Shown piece by piece: positions 21,774 through 31,209 of a stretch of DNA of 64,000 nt. Position 1 is the first letter of the stretch; each line of letters begins with the position of its first letter. This DNA is from Ceratopteris richardii (lineage: Eukaryota > Streptophyta > Polypodiopsida > Polypodiales > Pteridaceae), in NCBI GenBank assembly GCA_020310875.1, contig CM035407.1:71468540-71532539 (forward strand), in the 5' to 3' direction. The position numbers and the translations under genes were made by a program. The notes below the pieces were generated by a model. That model was given only the letters and a program-made list of their open reading frames with translations, did not search any database and was not told the origin of the DNA.

Positions 21774-23483
21774 ATGCAGATGGCATCACATGATTTAGAG
21801 GAAGAAGTCCTGCTTCTTCCTTTGGAATCAATTACGAAAGCAAGGGGTCATTGGTTCCGAGAAGACCAACCGGTGGCAGACCTCATCTTTTTGGCCACCA
21901 TCAAGATTATGGACAGGGACCATTATTTTCCATTGATGTCACAAGATTTCCAAACCATACTACAAGGATTGCCAAGCATCAGGGAAGTTTGGACAAGGGC
22001 CGGAATTGACGCATTTCTACGACTCCCAATTTATTTACTGGATTTTCAATGATGCACTCAAGCCATGAACACGTTATAGGCAGCAGCGGATAAGCCCTCA
22101 ATTCCAGAAGCTAAAGTTCTTAACAAAACGGGGGCATGGAAAAATACTCGATTTACGCATGAACTCATCAACAAAGCTTTTGGATAGAGTCAAGACGGCC
22201 TCACGAATCTCAAAGAGGAATGTCATGATGCTAAAAAGAAGACCTTTATGGAAATTAACAGGACGGATATTGAAGAATCAGTCCGTATAGTGCATCAACA
22301 CTTCTATTTCCCAAGCATGAACCGATATGCAGCACCTCAAAACATTGTAGTTCAATTTCTATCTCATGCTATGAGGCAAATTGGGAACCAAGTCAACTTT
22401 ACACCATACATACAAGAACACTTATTTGAAGCTAAGAAGAAATGGAATCATAAGAAGTTTTTAAATGGAAGCTTTGGATTGACCTGATTGATCTATGAAG
22501 CGCTAGAAATGAAGGAATGTCTGCGATTAATGCCCACCTCCATTGAAATGGCAAAATACGTGAAGTTTGCAACAATTCCAAAGAAAAAGAAAGCATCTAT
22601 ATCCAAAGAGGAAGTGGGAACAAGTTCAAAGATGGCAATGTGGGGGGCTAAGCGAGCTAGAGAAGAAGAAGCACGGGAAACCCCACAATCGAAGCGAGCA
22701 CATCTACTGCCAAGGGTTTCGTTGACCCAACCTCCTATAACACAAAGCGATCTCTCAACAGCTTTAGAAGAAACACATACTTGCATGCGGGGTCAAATAC
22801 ACCTCGCTGTCCAAGGACATCAATACAAACATTCTAGAAGGTTGCAGAAGAAGGGACACAAAGAACACAGCCCATCACAAGCCCCCAGATACAAGGAATT
22901 GGGACATGATGACTCGAGTTCCAATGAAGAATCTAGTCGTGAGCATGACACTTTGGACACAGATATAAGGACAGAGATGAATGATGAAGAATGTATGGAG
23001 ATTCACCAAATCAAAACCACCCTTGACAATCAAAACTCACAAGTACAAAATTAGGAAGTACCATATGAAGGAAGCCACCTCATCCAGTTGAATATACAAT
23101 CCAAGATCAGTATAAAGTAAGTATCTACACCAAAAACAGATGTGGTACCACCAATAAAGGAAGAGTTACAAATGAACCTAGAAAAAGAAAGGCTATCACA
23201 ACAAAATATGGACAAAACTATGATTGAAATTCCCGATGATACGCCACAAGGTAAGGGAGTAACCAAAGAGGCTGAGCCAATGTTACAACTCCATATTCTG
23301 TAGCCCCACCAACACTACATGTGGCACAAGGAAAAGATGCTACCATAGGTGAAGAACCTAGCATACCTAAAACATGGTTAAACGTAGATGTAGCTCAATT
23401 GAAACTAGTAGTGAAGCAAATGATACAAACAGCGATGGATACACAACAACAAATGCTCGAAACGGATGCAGATTATGACAAGG
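21774..23483 (+). pseudogene. Gypsy-1 extra ORF, N-terminal domain and linker (truncated by Gypsy-2)
   Basis: An ATG at 21774 opens MQMASHDLEEEVLLL. The frame has stops near 22050-22190, at 22485 and at 23054, with recognisable continuation. Conserved blocks against Gypsy-2 are HWF, VWTRAGIDAFLRLPI, HQHFYFPSMNRY and, after AAPQNI, EAKKKWNHKKFLNGSFGLT then IYEAL. A basic segment (KKKKASISKEE) and a charged low-complexity region follow. The last piece is Gln-rich and helical (MDTQQQMLETDADYDK), where the Gypsy-2 LTR cuts in. Extra ORFs behind pol are known in plant gypsy elements, but I do not recognise this domain and give no function. Confidence 0.65.
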
Positions 23484-24002
23484 TGTAGCTCAGTGATGAG
23501 TAGCACCTCCTTTAATGTCAATCCGGGAAGAAAAGAGGATGGTATGAAGACCTCGAGCAAGTGAAGGCACAAGTGCGTGAGTGAGAAGCACACAAACATG
23601 CACACACATACACACACACGCACACACACAGTGAGACAAAGAGAGAGACAATGGAGTTCTTTTAGATTACTTCAAAAGTGCTCATACCAAGTAGATCAAT
23701 TACAAGCTAACCTCAAAAATGAGCTCTCTAGCTCTATTTATAGTTTTTGACTAGGTTTTGGCCGTGTCCACACCTAGTGTCCGGCCTAGTTAAAAATTAG
23801 GTTCTCTACCCTATTTGGAGGTTCAAACGAAGTCTAAAAAATGTGAGAACTGACAGGTAGGTACTTCTAAAGCTCCTCAAGCTCAAGGACTCCTTGGCTT
23901 GCACAAAATGGAGCTACAAAAATATGAAATGGTATTTACAATGGTTTTTAGTGATGAAAATCACTATTTTTGTAGGGGTTTCTAATAACATTTTGACATA
24001 CA
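23484..24002 (-). repeat. 3' LTR of Gypsy-2
   Basis: The block is homologous in reverse to 30337-30830. Shared phrases on the element strand include CACTAAAAACCATTGTAAAT, GAGCTAGAGAGCTCATTTTT and ATTGATC-type leader sequence, ending GAGCTACA. A TATA box (TATAAATA on the - strand) is at 23735-23742, and a CA/TG microsatellite at about 23600-23632 occupies the same place as in the other copies. Confidence 0.85.
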
Positions 24003-24098
24003 TTTCCTGGAGCTCCCTACTTGCTCCGGCTCCTTGTGTGTCCACCTCTTTTATATGCGTTAGTGTCCTGAAAAAATATTAGCCTACTTGCCAGATCG

Positions 24099-25412
24099 TC
24101 ATTGACTGCTCTGTCTGCTTGTACTTTCTCTTCTCTTTGACTCCCTTCGTAAGCTTCCTTGCCTGGTGAGTCCTTCAGTTCCAACACCCCCCCCTCTCTC
24201 GCGTCTGTCGTCCCTGACAAACCCTTGTTGGGTGGGTCGTTGGATGTAGTACTCAACAACGTCTCGTGCTAAGTGATGTTCTGCAATCCGCAACCCTTTG
24301 GCCAATTCCGTGAGTAGAGCATCCCAATCTACCGGCCCGGGAACCTCTGGATGTGGTATACGTAACTTTTTTGAATGGAGAGCTTGTTCCACTACAAACA
24401 ACTGCAATAAATATGATGGTCTGGGAATGAATATCTCTGAATGATATTCCCAGAATCCCGTGACAAACATTTCTTCAAACGTCTGTTTGAAGCAAGCTGG
24501 TAGATACTTGATATGCGCGTGCCATGCATATACAACATTAATAGATGGTGTTGCGCTCATGTCGTAGACAAGGTCCTGATTACCTTCATTAAATCCAAGA
24601 GCTGACAGATGAGGTTCCTTGACATTCTTGAAGGTCCTGAAGGTGACCAACATGAGTTCAAAAATTTTAAGGCACATTTGGGCCATGACATCTGGTACAT
24701 TTTTAAACCTGACCCCCCAATGCTGAATCATCGAGATCATATATCCTATGGTAGGTTGGCCTTTAGGTGGTGCTAAGTAGACATAATTGAGCCATTTCTC
24801 GCATCCTTTGGTTGTCAGAACAGTTTTTGTGTATTTCGGCCATGACCTTCTTCGAAATACAGGGCAGTAGCATGGGTTGTATTTGATGTACAAAGGCATG
24901 TTATTCCATGTTCTTACCATCTCTGGGTAGGTTTCCAGTAGACGAATCCTCCACGTCGGTTGATGTATATTGCCCTGCTTGGCACTTGCCGGGATGTCGT
25001 CCGGTGCAAACTGTGTCGCCGAGGTTGGTTCTTTTGAGGTGTGGTGCTTGATTTCGGCATTGTAGTCCGCCATTAGGACACAAAAAGGAACATACAAATC
25101 GTCGGATGTGTCGATCCACCTATGATGGGAGAGGTTTCGAAAGTACTCCGATTTTATAACTACCTCTTCCAATCGTGACATTGACGCTATCTGAACTGCC
25201 ACTCTATCATCATGGGTTGTGGCCACTTTCTCTAACCTCTGCATCCATTCAGGAGCCTCTATCTCGATGGTGTCCATGCCCTCTTCTGTTTGCTTGCCCC
25301 CTTGTGCAGGCATGGGAACGTATGGATCTTCGAAGGTTTCCTCGATTTCAATTGGCACTAAGTCCTCAGGCTTGGGCTCGACAAGGGGAGAGGGTTGACG
25401 CTTGTATTGCAT
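24099..25412 (-). CDS. Gypsy-2 extra ORF, C-terminal domain (437 residues, uninterrupted)
   Basis: This is the longest clean frame in the Gypsy-2 tail. It opens in a Lys/Pro/Glu-rich stretch (MQYKRQPSPLVEPKPEDL) that continues the upstream coiled coil. It then forms a globular-looking domain with many Trp, Tyr and Cys: HHRWIDTSDDLYVPF, YNPCYCPVFRRRSWPKY, EKWLNYVYLAPPKGQPTIGY and VYAWHAHIKYLPACF. The end is Arg-rich. An alternative frame carries the end on to a stop at 24017 (GGHTRSRSK). No membrane segment or catalytic motif is recognised. Survival of 437 codons in an otherwise broken element suggests recent constraint or a younger insertion. I do not recognise the family. Confidence 0.6.
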   Translation of the reverse strand: MQYKRQPSPLVEPKPEDLVPIEIEETFEDPYVPMPAQGGKQTEEGMDTIEIEAPEWMQRLEKVATTHDDRVAVQIASMSRLEEVVIKSEYFRNLSHHRWIDTSDDLYVPFCVLMADYNAEIKHHTSKEPTSATQFAPDDIPASAKQGNIHQPTWRIRLLETYPEMVRTWNNMPLYIKYNPCYCPVFRRRSWPKYTKTVLTTKGCEKWLNYVYLAPPKGQPTIGYMISMIQHWGVRFKNVPDVMAQMCLKIFELMLVTFRTFKNVKEPHLSALGFNEGNQDLVYDMSATPSINVVYAWHAHIKYLPACFKQTFEEMFVTGFWEYHSEIFIPRPSYLLQLFVVEQALHSKKLRIPHPEVPGPVDWDALLTELAKGLRIAEHHLARDVVEYYIQRPTQQGFVRDDRRERGGGVGTEGLTRQGSLRRESKRRESTSRQSSQ

Positions 25413-26467
25413 GACTTTACTGCGTAATTCTTCGAGTTCTACTCTGAGTTTTGTGACTTCTTCGGATGTGTCGTCTGTGGCAGTGACTTTGCTTGGTGAC
25501 TCCTACTGAGTTGCCAGTTGCTTAAGTAGGTCATCTCTTTCTCGTTCTAATGCTGCATGGGCCTCCAAGAGGTCGGCATGGGTTTCTAACACAATTTGCA
25601 TATTCTCAGAGGGAATGGCCTTGAATTTCTCTGGGTCGGAACCCTCCATTGCTGCTTCCAAGTTCTCTTCATTCTGTTTCTGCAACCGTTTATTCTCTTC
25701 GAGTGCTGTAGACATGTGTTTTCGTAGGAGGGCCAGATTGCATCTGAGCTTGAGATTCTCCGTTATCTAGGAGTGCAACAAATCATCCATTTGTTGCCTT
25801 TCTTCTGCAGCTGACTGGGGTGGATTGGCTACTAACTGTTCATGTTGTTCCTGTAAAGTGGCATGCTGTTGTTCTAGTAGCCGCTTTTCCCTTTCGAGAT
25901 CAATGAATCATAGTTGAAGTTCCTCATGGCTTTGAAAGAGTCGCATGTGTTGGTTATCAAGATGTTGGTAGTGCTGTTGTAGTTGCGACATACACTGATA
26001 CATATTATTAAATACATTATTAATAGGGGTGGATGCGGGAAGGGTGTTGAATGCAGAAGGGAAGGGAAAGGGGAAGGGGAATGGAAGTGTGGATGCGGTG
26101 CTGGAAAATGGTGAAGTGGGAGGTGGGGGAATGGGAGATGGTGGGTGTATGGGGGGAGGGAGAGGTGCGGAGGTGGGTGAGATGTCCATAAGATCAACGG
26201 TGGGGGTAGTAGTGGGAGTGATTGTGAATATTGGAATTGTGGGTGCAGTGATAGTGGTGAAAGTGTACAGTGGTGTGTGCAATTGTGAATACGAGCTGCC
26301 TGGAAGTGTAATTGGGGGAATGAGATTTTCTGTGGCTGTGGTTAGAATTACTGTTTCAGTGGCCGTATAGACAAAAGAGGTGGAGAAAGGGTGTGTGGGT
26401 TGTGTGGGTTGACTGACGGTCTGTGCTTCGGTATGGGTAGTGGACTCGGAGGCGGTGACAGTAGTGG
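25413..26467 (-). pseudogene. Gypsy-2 extra ORF, Pro/Ser/Thr linker and coiled coil
   Basis: Reading leftwards, a Thr/Pro-rich tract (TITAPTIPIFTITPTTTPT, then a PFPFPFPF run at 25908-26282) gives way to Gln/Leu/Glu-rich helices. These include YQCMSQLQQHYQHLDNQHM, REKRLLEQQHATLQEQHEQL and LEAHAALERERDDLLKQL (25503-25715). Stops separate the pieces but heptad-like spacing persists. A coiled coil here would mediate multimerisation of the extra protein. Gypsy-1 is cut in the matching Gln-rich part. Confidence 0.6.
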
Positions 26468-28054
26468 TTACACTGATAGTGGGAGGTGAATGTGCGTCTC
26501 AGGTACTCCTAAAGCCTCAGATATCATGTCAAGAGTGGCGCGGTATTGCTCGTCTACGCCTTCCTCCTCAAGTATTTGATTCATGAGGGCCTTGCGTGCT
26601 GCTAGGGACAGTCTATGTTGCTCTTGAACTATGTTCATGGTATCATAGAGCTTCTTCAATGCCTTCGTATAAGCTGGGGCACCTTCAAGTACCTGCAGAG
26701 CTTCCTGATCATATTCCTGCTCTTCTTCCTCGGATTGTCCATCATGTTCCTCCTCTTGTTCTTCTTCTTCTTCACCCTCCACATCGGCGATATCTGGTTG
26801 TCTGGGATGGGGTTGGTCTGTAGCAGTTTTTTGTCCACTAGCTTGCTCTGCCTCGACTTCCGCGTTAACAGCCTCTATGATTCTGGCTACCTCCTCATCA
26901 GTTAGGTCTTCTAAAGTGAATCCATGAGGGAACTCTAGGTCGGTTGGAAACACTAGATTTGGTCCATCAGTGCTGTGTCTTGGTAATCTGATAGTGAAGG
27001 GTTGTACCCGCCTTGGAAGTCGTGGAGTTGTCTTTGGTGTCAATGTCGCACCGCGGGGTTGTGCACAGGGCATCTGAACTGCGCCTCTCATTTTCTTAGA
27101 TGGCGGTCCTGCGGTTGATAGTCTACGTTGGAATTCTTGTACCCTGGTCCAATTTAATGCCCTCTGCACTGGCACATCATAAGCCAAACATCTATATACA
27201 ATCCTGGTGAGGGCACAACATCCATACAGTACAAACTTTTGTTTCTTATACCACCTTTGATGAGCCAAGTGGATTTGGTCGATAATCCAGTGGGGCATGT
27301 TGATTGTCAAATCAAAGGCATCAGCCAAGTATAGACTAAACCATATCTTCTTAGGTGGCATTGTGAACCTCTCTTGAGCGGGAAATGCAAAATGCTGCAT
27401 GACCATTCACAAGTGAATGGCAATCGTAGGTGTCATTGCCACCATGTCCTTTAACTTCGTCAGATTCCTATTCTTCATATTGTCGGGGACCATTGTCTCT
27501 TTCTCCGTAGGAATGTGCATACCTTTCATGTCTAGAGCTTCCCTTACCAAATTGATAGTCAACCTGAAACGCTTCAGTTCATTGCCCCTTGTGAGAGATG
27601 GGAGGACAAAGGAGTTGTATCCCTTTTTGTCTTTGCTCGGAGTGAGGGTGCTAATCAAATAAGAGCACCTTAGAAAATCGGGCTTTGGCAATTGGAATTT
27701 GAAGTAATCATAGAGTCTCGCCTTCTTCCATATAGGTTTCAGTCCTTCATTATTCTGCAGTCTCTCGAATTCCCTGGTGAAAAAGTGATATCTACCCCAA
27801 CGTCCATTGAATTCTATCTCGGCCTCCCACACGTAAGTGCCTTCACCTAGGGGTCCTGCCGCATCACTGAACCAATGTGAGTTTTTGCTGACCGGCATTG
27901 TGTGCCCCTGTGGAGGATTCTGAACCGGTATGGCGTGTAATGCCCTCAATGCCACTGGTCGTTCCTTCAATTCCTCCTCAACGGGAAGGCTTTCAATGTC
28001 CACGACTTGGGGGCTGGTGCCTGCCTGGGAGCTAGTTCCTGCCGTATCTGCCAT
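26468..28054 (-). pseudogene. Gypsy-2 extra ORF, N-terminal domain
   Basis: The likely start is the ATG at 28054 (MADTAGTSSQAG). One in-frame TGA near 27407 splits an otherwise open frame of about 530 codons; the Gypsy-1 copy has sense codons there (VRIVHQHF against the Gypsy-2 MVMQHF). Conserved blocks are NSHWFSD, YHFFTREFERL, then QHFAFPAQERF and HLAHQRWYKKQKFVLYGCCAL followed by TRIVYRCL. Then come a basic patch, an acidic run (EGEEEEEQEEEHDGQSEEEE) and a helical end. Similarity to Gypsy-1 covers about 200 residues with clear anchor positions. Function unknown. 28055-28319 is a short non-coding gap before the WxPK frame. Confidence 0.7.
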
Positions 28055-28319
28055 GTTACTTCTTGCCTCCTGATTCTGTGAGAATATAGAAACATGTGTT
28101 AACATTGTAAAGGACAAGATAGAACCGTTTTTGTCCCCATTACAACATTAACATGAGGTTCGGGAGAGATTAGTAGGCTATTAAGTGCTCGGTGCTTGTG
28201 CGTGTAGTTAGGGTAGACCTAGAAGCTAAGTGGAATGATGTAGTGAGAGAGTGATGTAGTTAGTAGGTGGGCATGGATTTACAACTGGGGTCAGGGGGTT
28301 TATTACAAGTTTTAGGTTG

Positions 28320-28745
28320 CTAAATGCAGTGGATGGGCTTTGATCTTGATTTTGTGGAGACTCTGAAGAGTTTGATAGGGGTATCTACTTGAAAATGAGA
28401 CTTTTTAGGGACCCATTTACAAGTGATTCTACTTGTGCTTATGGAAGAATGTGTGCCCGTGCGTGATGTATGTGCATGGGCAACTGATGTTCGAGTGAGT
28501 GAAACATGTTGTACCGGGTGTGGCCTCGGAGTAGCTATTTGAGCCCACAAGCAAGCCTTAGGCACCCAAATTTGTCGTGAATGTGGGCTGGCCTTCATCG
28601 ACTTCTTGGGTATCCAAATAGACTTTACTTTCGTAGAAGAATTTATGAAAGACTTCTTATTAGTGTCGTGTCGTTGATTACTAATAAGAGGTTTCGGCCG
28701 TGGGGTTGGCATGGTCGCAACAGGTTGTTTGCCTTCCGCACCCAC
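28320..28745 (-). pseudogene. Gypsy-2 linker with repeated W-[IV]-P-K motifs
   Basis: A 141-residue frame carries SIWIPKKSMKAS, QIWVPKACLW and CKWVPKKSHF, and the preceding frame ends with RVWVRKANN, giving four tryptophan motifs at intervals of about 20-60 residues. It is Ser/Thr/His-rich and basic. Its position directly after protease 2 and its motif series match 20641-21400. A frameshift near 28700 joins it to the protease-2 frame. Confidence 0.65.
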
Positions 28746-29638
28746 ACTCGTTTCAACGGCTGAAACAATCTGCTTTGCTCCTTTTTCTGGCCTCCAATGT
28801 AGGTAGTGCTCTGCTTCCTCTGTATTTGATCTACCTTTGGTTGCTTCATCCCTCTAGCCTTTGGAAAAGAAGGGAGTGCCATCTTATCCTTGACTCCGTT
28901 GTTGAGACAATCCTCTTTCTGCATCATACAGTTTTGGACAAGAATAGCATTGTCAACTTCATGTGCGCCTCTGGAAGGACCAGGAGTTCGTGCCTTACCT
29001 AGTTCCTTGAGTGCCTCATTTTCCAATTCAACTGTAATTCGACTATGATTTACCCATACCTGAAGAAGTCCACTCCTTAGGTTGAGGTTGACTGGATGAT
29101 CATAGATCCAGTCCTGACCCAAGACAAGAGGCTCAGTGAGGTCCTCATCTTGACACACTAGTACTTTGGCTGTCATTACTTCGTCTTGAATATAGAGGGG
29201 AAGTTCCACCTCACCCATGCAAGGGGTTTCCACACCTCCCAATCCTATGAGATATGCTTCTATAGGATTGACAGTTAATTTCAACTCTTGACAGTACGAA
29301 AATTTAACAGCACTAGTGGCTGCACCTGAGTCAATCAAGGCTCTTACAGTCCTTGCACCCTTTCCTTGTCCTATCTCTAAGTTTATAAAAGGACGTCTAT
29401 CAAGTATCCTATGAGAGCTGATACCTGAAACTTCACACATAGCCACATGATATGCTTGATCTGCATATGCATCTGTCCTAGGTTGCTCTCTACCCTGTCT
29501 TCTCAACTTCATTCTCCGGATGCGTTCCAATGCTTCTGCTTGAGCTTCTTCGCGAATTCGTTTTTCTTCTTCTTTGTGTTTCTTAGCAGTGTTGAGTCGA
29601 CTTAGCATCTCTTCCGTCAGAGGTTCCTGATATAACTT
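28643..29638 (-). CDS. Gypsy-2 integrase tail fused to protease 2
   Basis: One uninterrupted frame begins with the integrase tail YQEPLTEEMLSRLNTAKK and continues through an Arg/Glu helix (IREEAQAEALERIRRMKLRR). It then enters an aspartic protease: VRALIDSGAATSAVKF with catalytic Asp at 29330-29332, flap LIGLGGVETPCMGEVELPL and closing block EPLVLGQDWIYDHPVNLN. The first ten codons belong to the neighbouring copia LTR. This frame is the best evidence that protease 2 is translated as a C-terminal extension of integrase. Downstream lies a Glu/Lys/Gln-rich linker. The enzyme would act on a polyprotein or on the extra ORF product; the substrate is unknown. Confidence 0.75.
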   Translation of the reverse strand, partial: KLYQEPLTEEMLSRLNTAKKHKEEEKRIREEAQAEALERIRRMKLRRQGREQPRTDAYADQAYHVAMCEVSGISSHRILDRRPFINLEIGQGKGARTVRALIDSGAATSAVKFSYCQELKLTVNPIEAYLIGLGGVETPCMGEVELPLYIQDEVMTAKVLVCQDEDLTEPLVLGQDWIYDHPVNLNLRSGLLQVWVNHSRITVELENEALKELGKARTPGPSRGAHEVDNAILVQNCMMQKEDCLNNGVKDKMALPSFPKARGMKQPKVDQIQRKQSTTYIGGQKKEQSRLFQPLKRVWVRKANNLLRPCQPHGRNLLLVINDTTLIRSLS

Positions 29639-29827
29639 TGTTGGGGATGTAAGGGTCATGTGACCTTACCCCCATATTCATATATATACATCATATATAG
29701 AGCATTGCCTCAAGGGAGATCATTATGTGGGTTTCGAGGCTCCCACGCATATCTGCGCGTCTTTCCTCTCTTCTCTCTCCCTCCATCTCCTCCTTCCTCC
29801 TCTTGTTCTGCACACCAAAGCCCTTCA
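29639..29827 (+). repeat. Short copia LTR (189 bp) interrupting Gypsy-2
   Basis: It starts TGTTGGGGATG and ends CCCTTCA directly before a copia primer site. A TATA-like CATATATAG lies at about 29691-29700. No partner LTR was seen. The 29841-30010 stretch is probably its leader, with no coding signal. Confidence 0.6.
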
Positions 29828-29828
29828 T

Positions 29829-29840
29829 TGGTATCAGAGC
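29829..29840 (+). other. Primer binding site (initiator Met tRNA)
   Basis: TGGTATCAGAGC sits one base after the LTR end. It is identical to the Copia-B and Copia-C sites. Confidence 0.8.
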
Positions 29841-30010
29841 ATGCTGAAGGCTTGTGTGCAAGAAGCTTTCATGGAAGCTTAGGTGAGAAGAGGTAGAAGT
29901 GCAGGTCGGCATCTCTTGACAGCTGTTCAGTATTTCGGTCATAACTCGAGCTACGAAGCTTGGATTGATGCGTTTTAAAGTTTGGTGCGTAGCTAACAGA
30001 GAGTTCATTA

Positions 30011-30250
30011 CTTGCTCACCTCCAAAATAGCCTAGGAACCTAATTTTTAACTAGGTTTGGACACGCCCAGACTAGTGAAAAACTATAAAAAGAGCTAGAG
30101 AGCTCATTTTTGATGTTTGCATTTTGGGAATTGAAGTGATCAAAAGACATTGTAAACTTACTTTTGAGTTAATCAAGATTCCATTGCTCCATCTCTTTTT
30201 CTTGTCGTGTGTGCATGTATGTGTCTGTGTGTGTGTGCATGTGTTCGAAC
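30011..30250 (+). repeat. Partial gypsy LTR (copy A), 5' part missing
   Basis: It is homologous to the downstream half of 30337-30830: AACCTAATTTTTAACTAG, GAGCTAGAGAGCTCATTTTT, the ATTCCATTGCTCC block and the TG-rich microsatellite at about 30211-30240. The upstream half of the LTR is absent. Confidence 0.7.
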
Positions 30251-30336
30251 TCAAGGTCAAGCACAAGGTGCGGGAACAACATCAACGAAGTGGACATAGA
30301 AGAAGAGGGTGCATGTAAGGAGCTCCAAGAAGTGCA
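30251..30336 (+). pseudogene. Last codons of a gypsy extra ORF between two LTR copies
   Basis: The frame ending SGHRRRGCM-stop followed by GGAGCTCCAAGAAGTGC resembles the end of Gypsy-2 (GGHTRSRSK-stop then GGAGCTCCAGGAAATG) just before its 3' LTR. It is therefore the 3' internal end of an element whose remaining interior was deleted. Confidence 0.5.
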
Positions 30337-30830
30337 TGTCAAATTTTCACAAGAAATCCCTATAAAAAATAGTGATTTTGATCACTAAAAACCATTGTAA
30401 ATATCATCTCACATTTTTTTTCACTCCATTTTGCTCAAGTCTACGAGTCCTCAAGCTTGAGGAGTATTAGAAGTATCTAACTACCAATTTTCATAATTTT
30501 TAGACTCTGTTTGAGCCTTGGAACCTAATTTTTAACTAGAGTCAGACACTAGGTCTGGACAAGGCCAAAACTAGTAGAAAAACTTAAAAGGAGCTAGAGA
30601 GCTCATTTTTGAGGTTGGTCTTTCAGAGATTGAAGCTTTGTAAGAGAGTTCTTTGGTAATCAAAAGCCTTCCATTGTTCCTATCTTTGTTATCTTGCCTC
30701 ATGTGCGTGTGTGTGTGTGCATGCATGCATGTGCCACATTTGCTCACCACAATTTCTCACGATCTTCATATCCTTCTCATGTCTCCGCGGATTGATAAGT
30801 AAAGGAGGTGGTACTCACGCTTGAGCTACA
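30337..30830 (+). repeat. Gypsy LTR (copy B), 5' LTR of Gypsy-3
   Basis: It starts TGTCAAATTTTC and ends GAGCTACA, with a TG-rich microsatellite near 30700-30730. It is homologous to the reverse-strand LTR at 23484-24002. A primer site follows, so it serves as 5' LTR for Gypsy-3, but it is also preceded by a 3' internal end. Confidence 0.8.
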
Positions 30831-30838
30831 CCAAATTT

Positions 30839-30856
30839 TGGCACCGTTGCTAGGGA
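30839..30856 (+). other. Primer binding site of Gypsy-3 (tRNA-Asp-like)
   Basis: TGGCACCGTTGCTAGGGA differs by one base from the Gypsy-1 site and starts 8 bp after the LTR end. 30857-31209 is leader: a TCATCATCATCATC microsatellite at about 30965 and a duplicated CCATTTTCACCTCATTTTTC near 31040-31090. Confidence 0.7.
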
Positions 30857-31209
30857 GCGTTGCTCGAGGATGAGCATTGTGATGGTAAGATCGTAGATTT
30901 GCAACATTGGAAGGTAAAAAAGATAGTCATTTTCTGTTATTTTTCTAATTTTTCTTCTGCATCTTCATCATCATCATCATCGCCATCTTCTTACATCTTC
31001 ATCTTCACAGAAGTTTTTCATTTTTCAGTGCATATTCCCCATTTTCACCTCATTTTTCACTACGTATTCCCCATTTTCACCTCATTTTTCATTCATGGGT
31101 GTGCAAGAGGGAGAGAGAGAGAGAGGTAAAATATTGATGTGTGCAAGTTTCTGTGATTTTTGTGGCCTCTCCACAACATACAAGCCTCAATGTTGAAGTT
31201 CAAAGTTCC

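Larger units (their letters stand above)
3592..23483 (+). mobile_element. Gypsy-1: degenerate Ty3/gypsy element with second protease and extra ORF, split by Copia-B
   Basis: In order: LTR-like sequence, a tRNA-Asp-type primer site, a leader with tandem repeats, gag with three zinc knuckles, protease 1, an interruption by Copia-B, RT-RNase H, integrase, protease 2, a WxPK linker and the N-terminal part of an extra ORF. It is broken at 23483 by the - strand LTR of Gypsy-2. No copy of its LTR was seen downstream, so its 3' end is either beyond the window or lost. Many stops and frameshifts mark it as inactive. Domain order (integrase after RNase H) makes it Ty3/gypsy. Confidence 0.85.
23484..29638 (-). 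mobile_element. Gypsy-2: 3' half of a gypsy element, inserted in reverse in Gypsy-1
   Basis: On the - strand this runs from the last residues of integrase through protease 2, the WxPK linker and the whole extra ORF to a 3' LTR that ends inside the Gypsy-1 extra ORF. Gag, protease 1, RT and most of integrase are absent: at 29639 the sequence switches to a short copia LTR. Protein similarity to Gypsy-1 shows the same lineage, and LTR similarity to 30337-30830 links it to Gypsy-3. Confidence 0.8.

Noticed and set aside
26029-26370. 113-residue Gly/Val-rich + frame
   Set aside because: It is the antisense of the Pro/Ser/Thr linker in the Gypsy-2 extra ORF.
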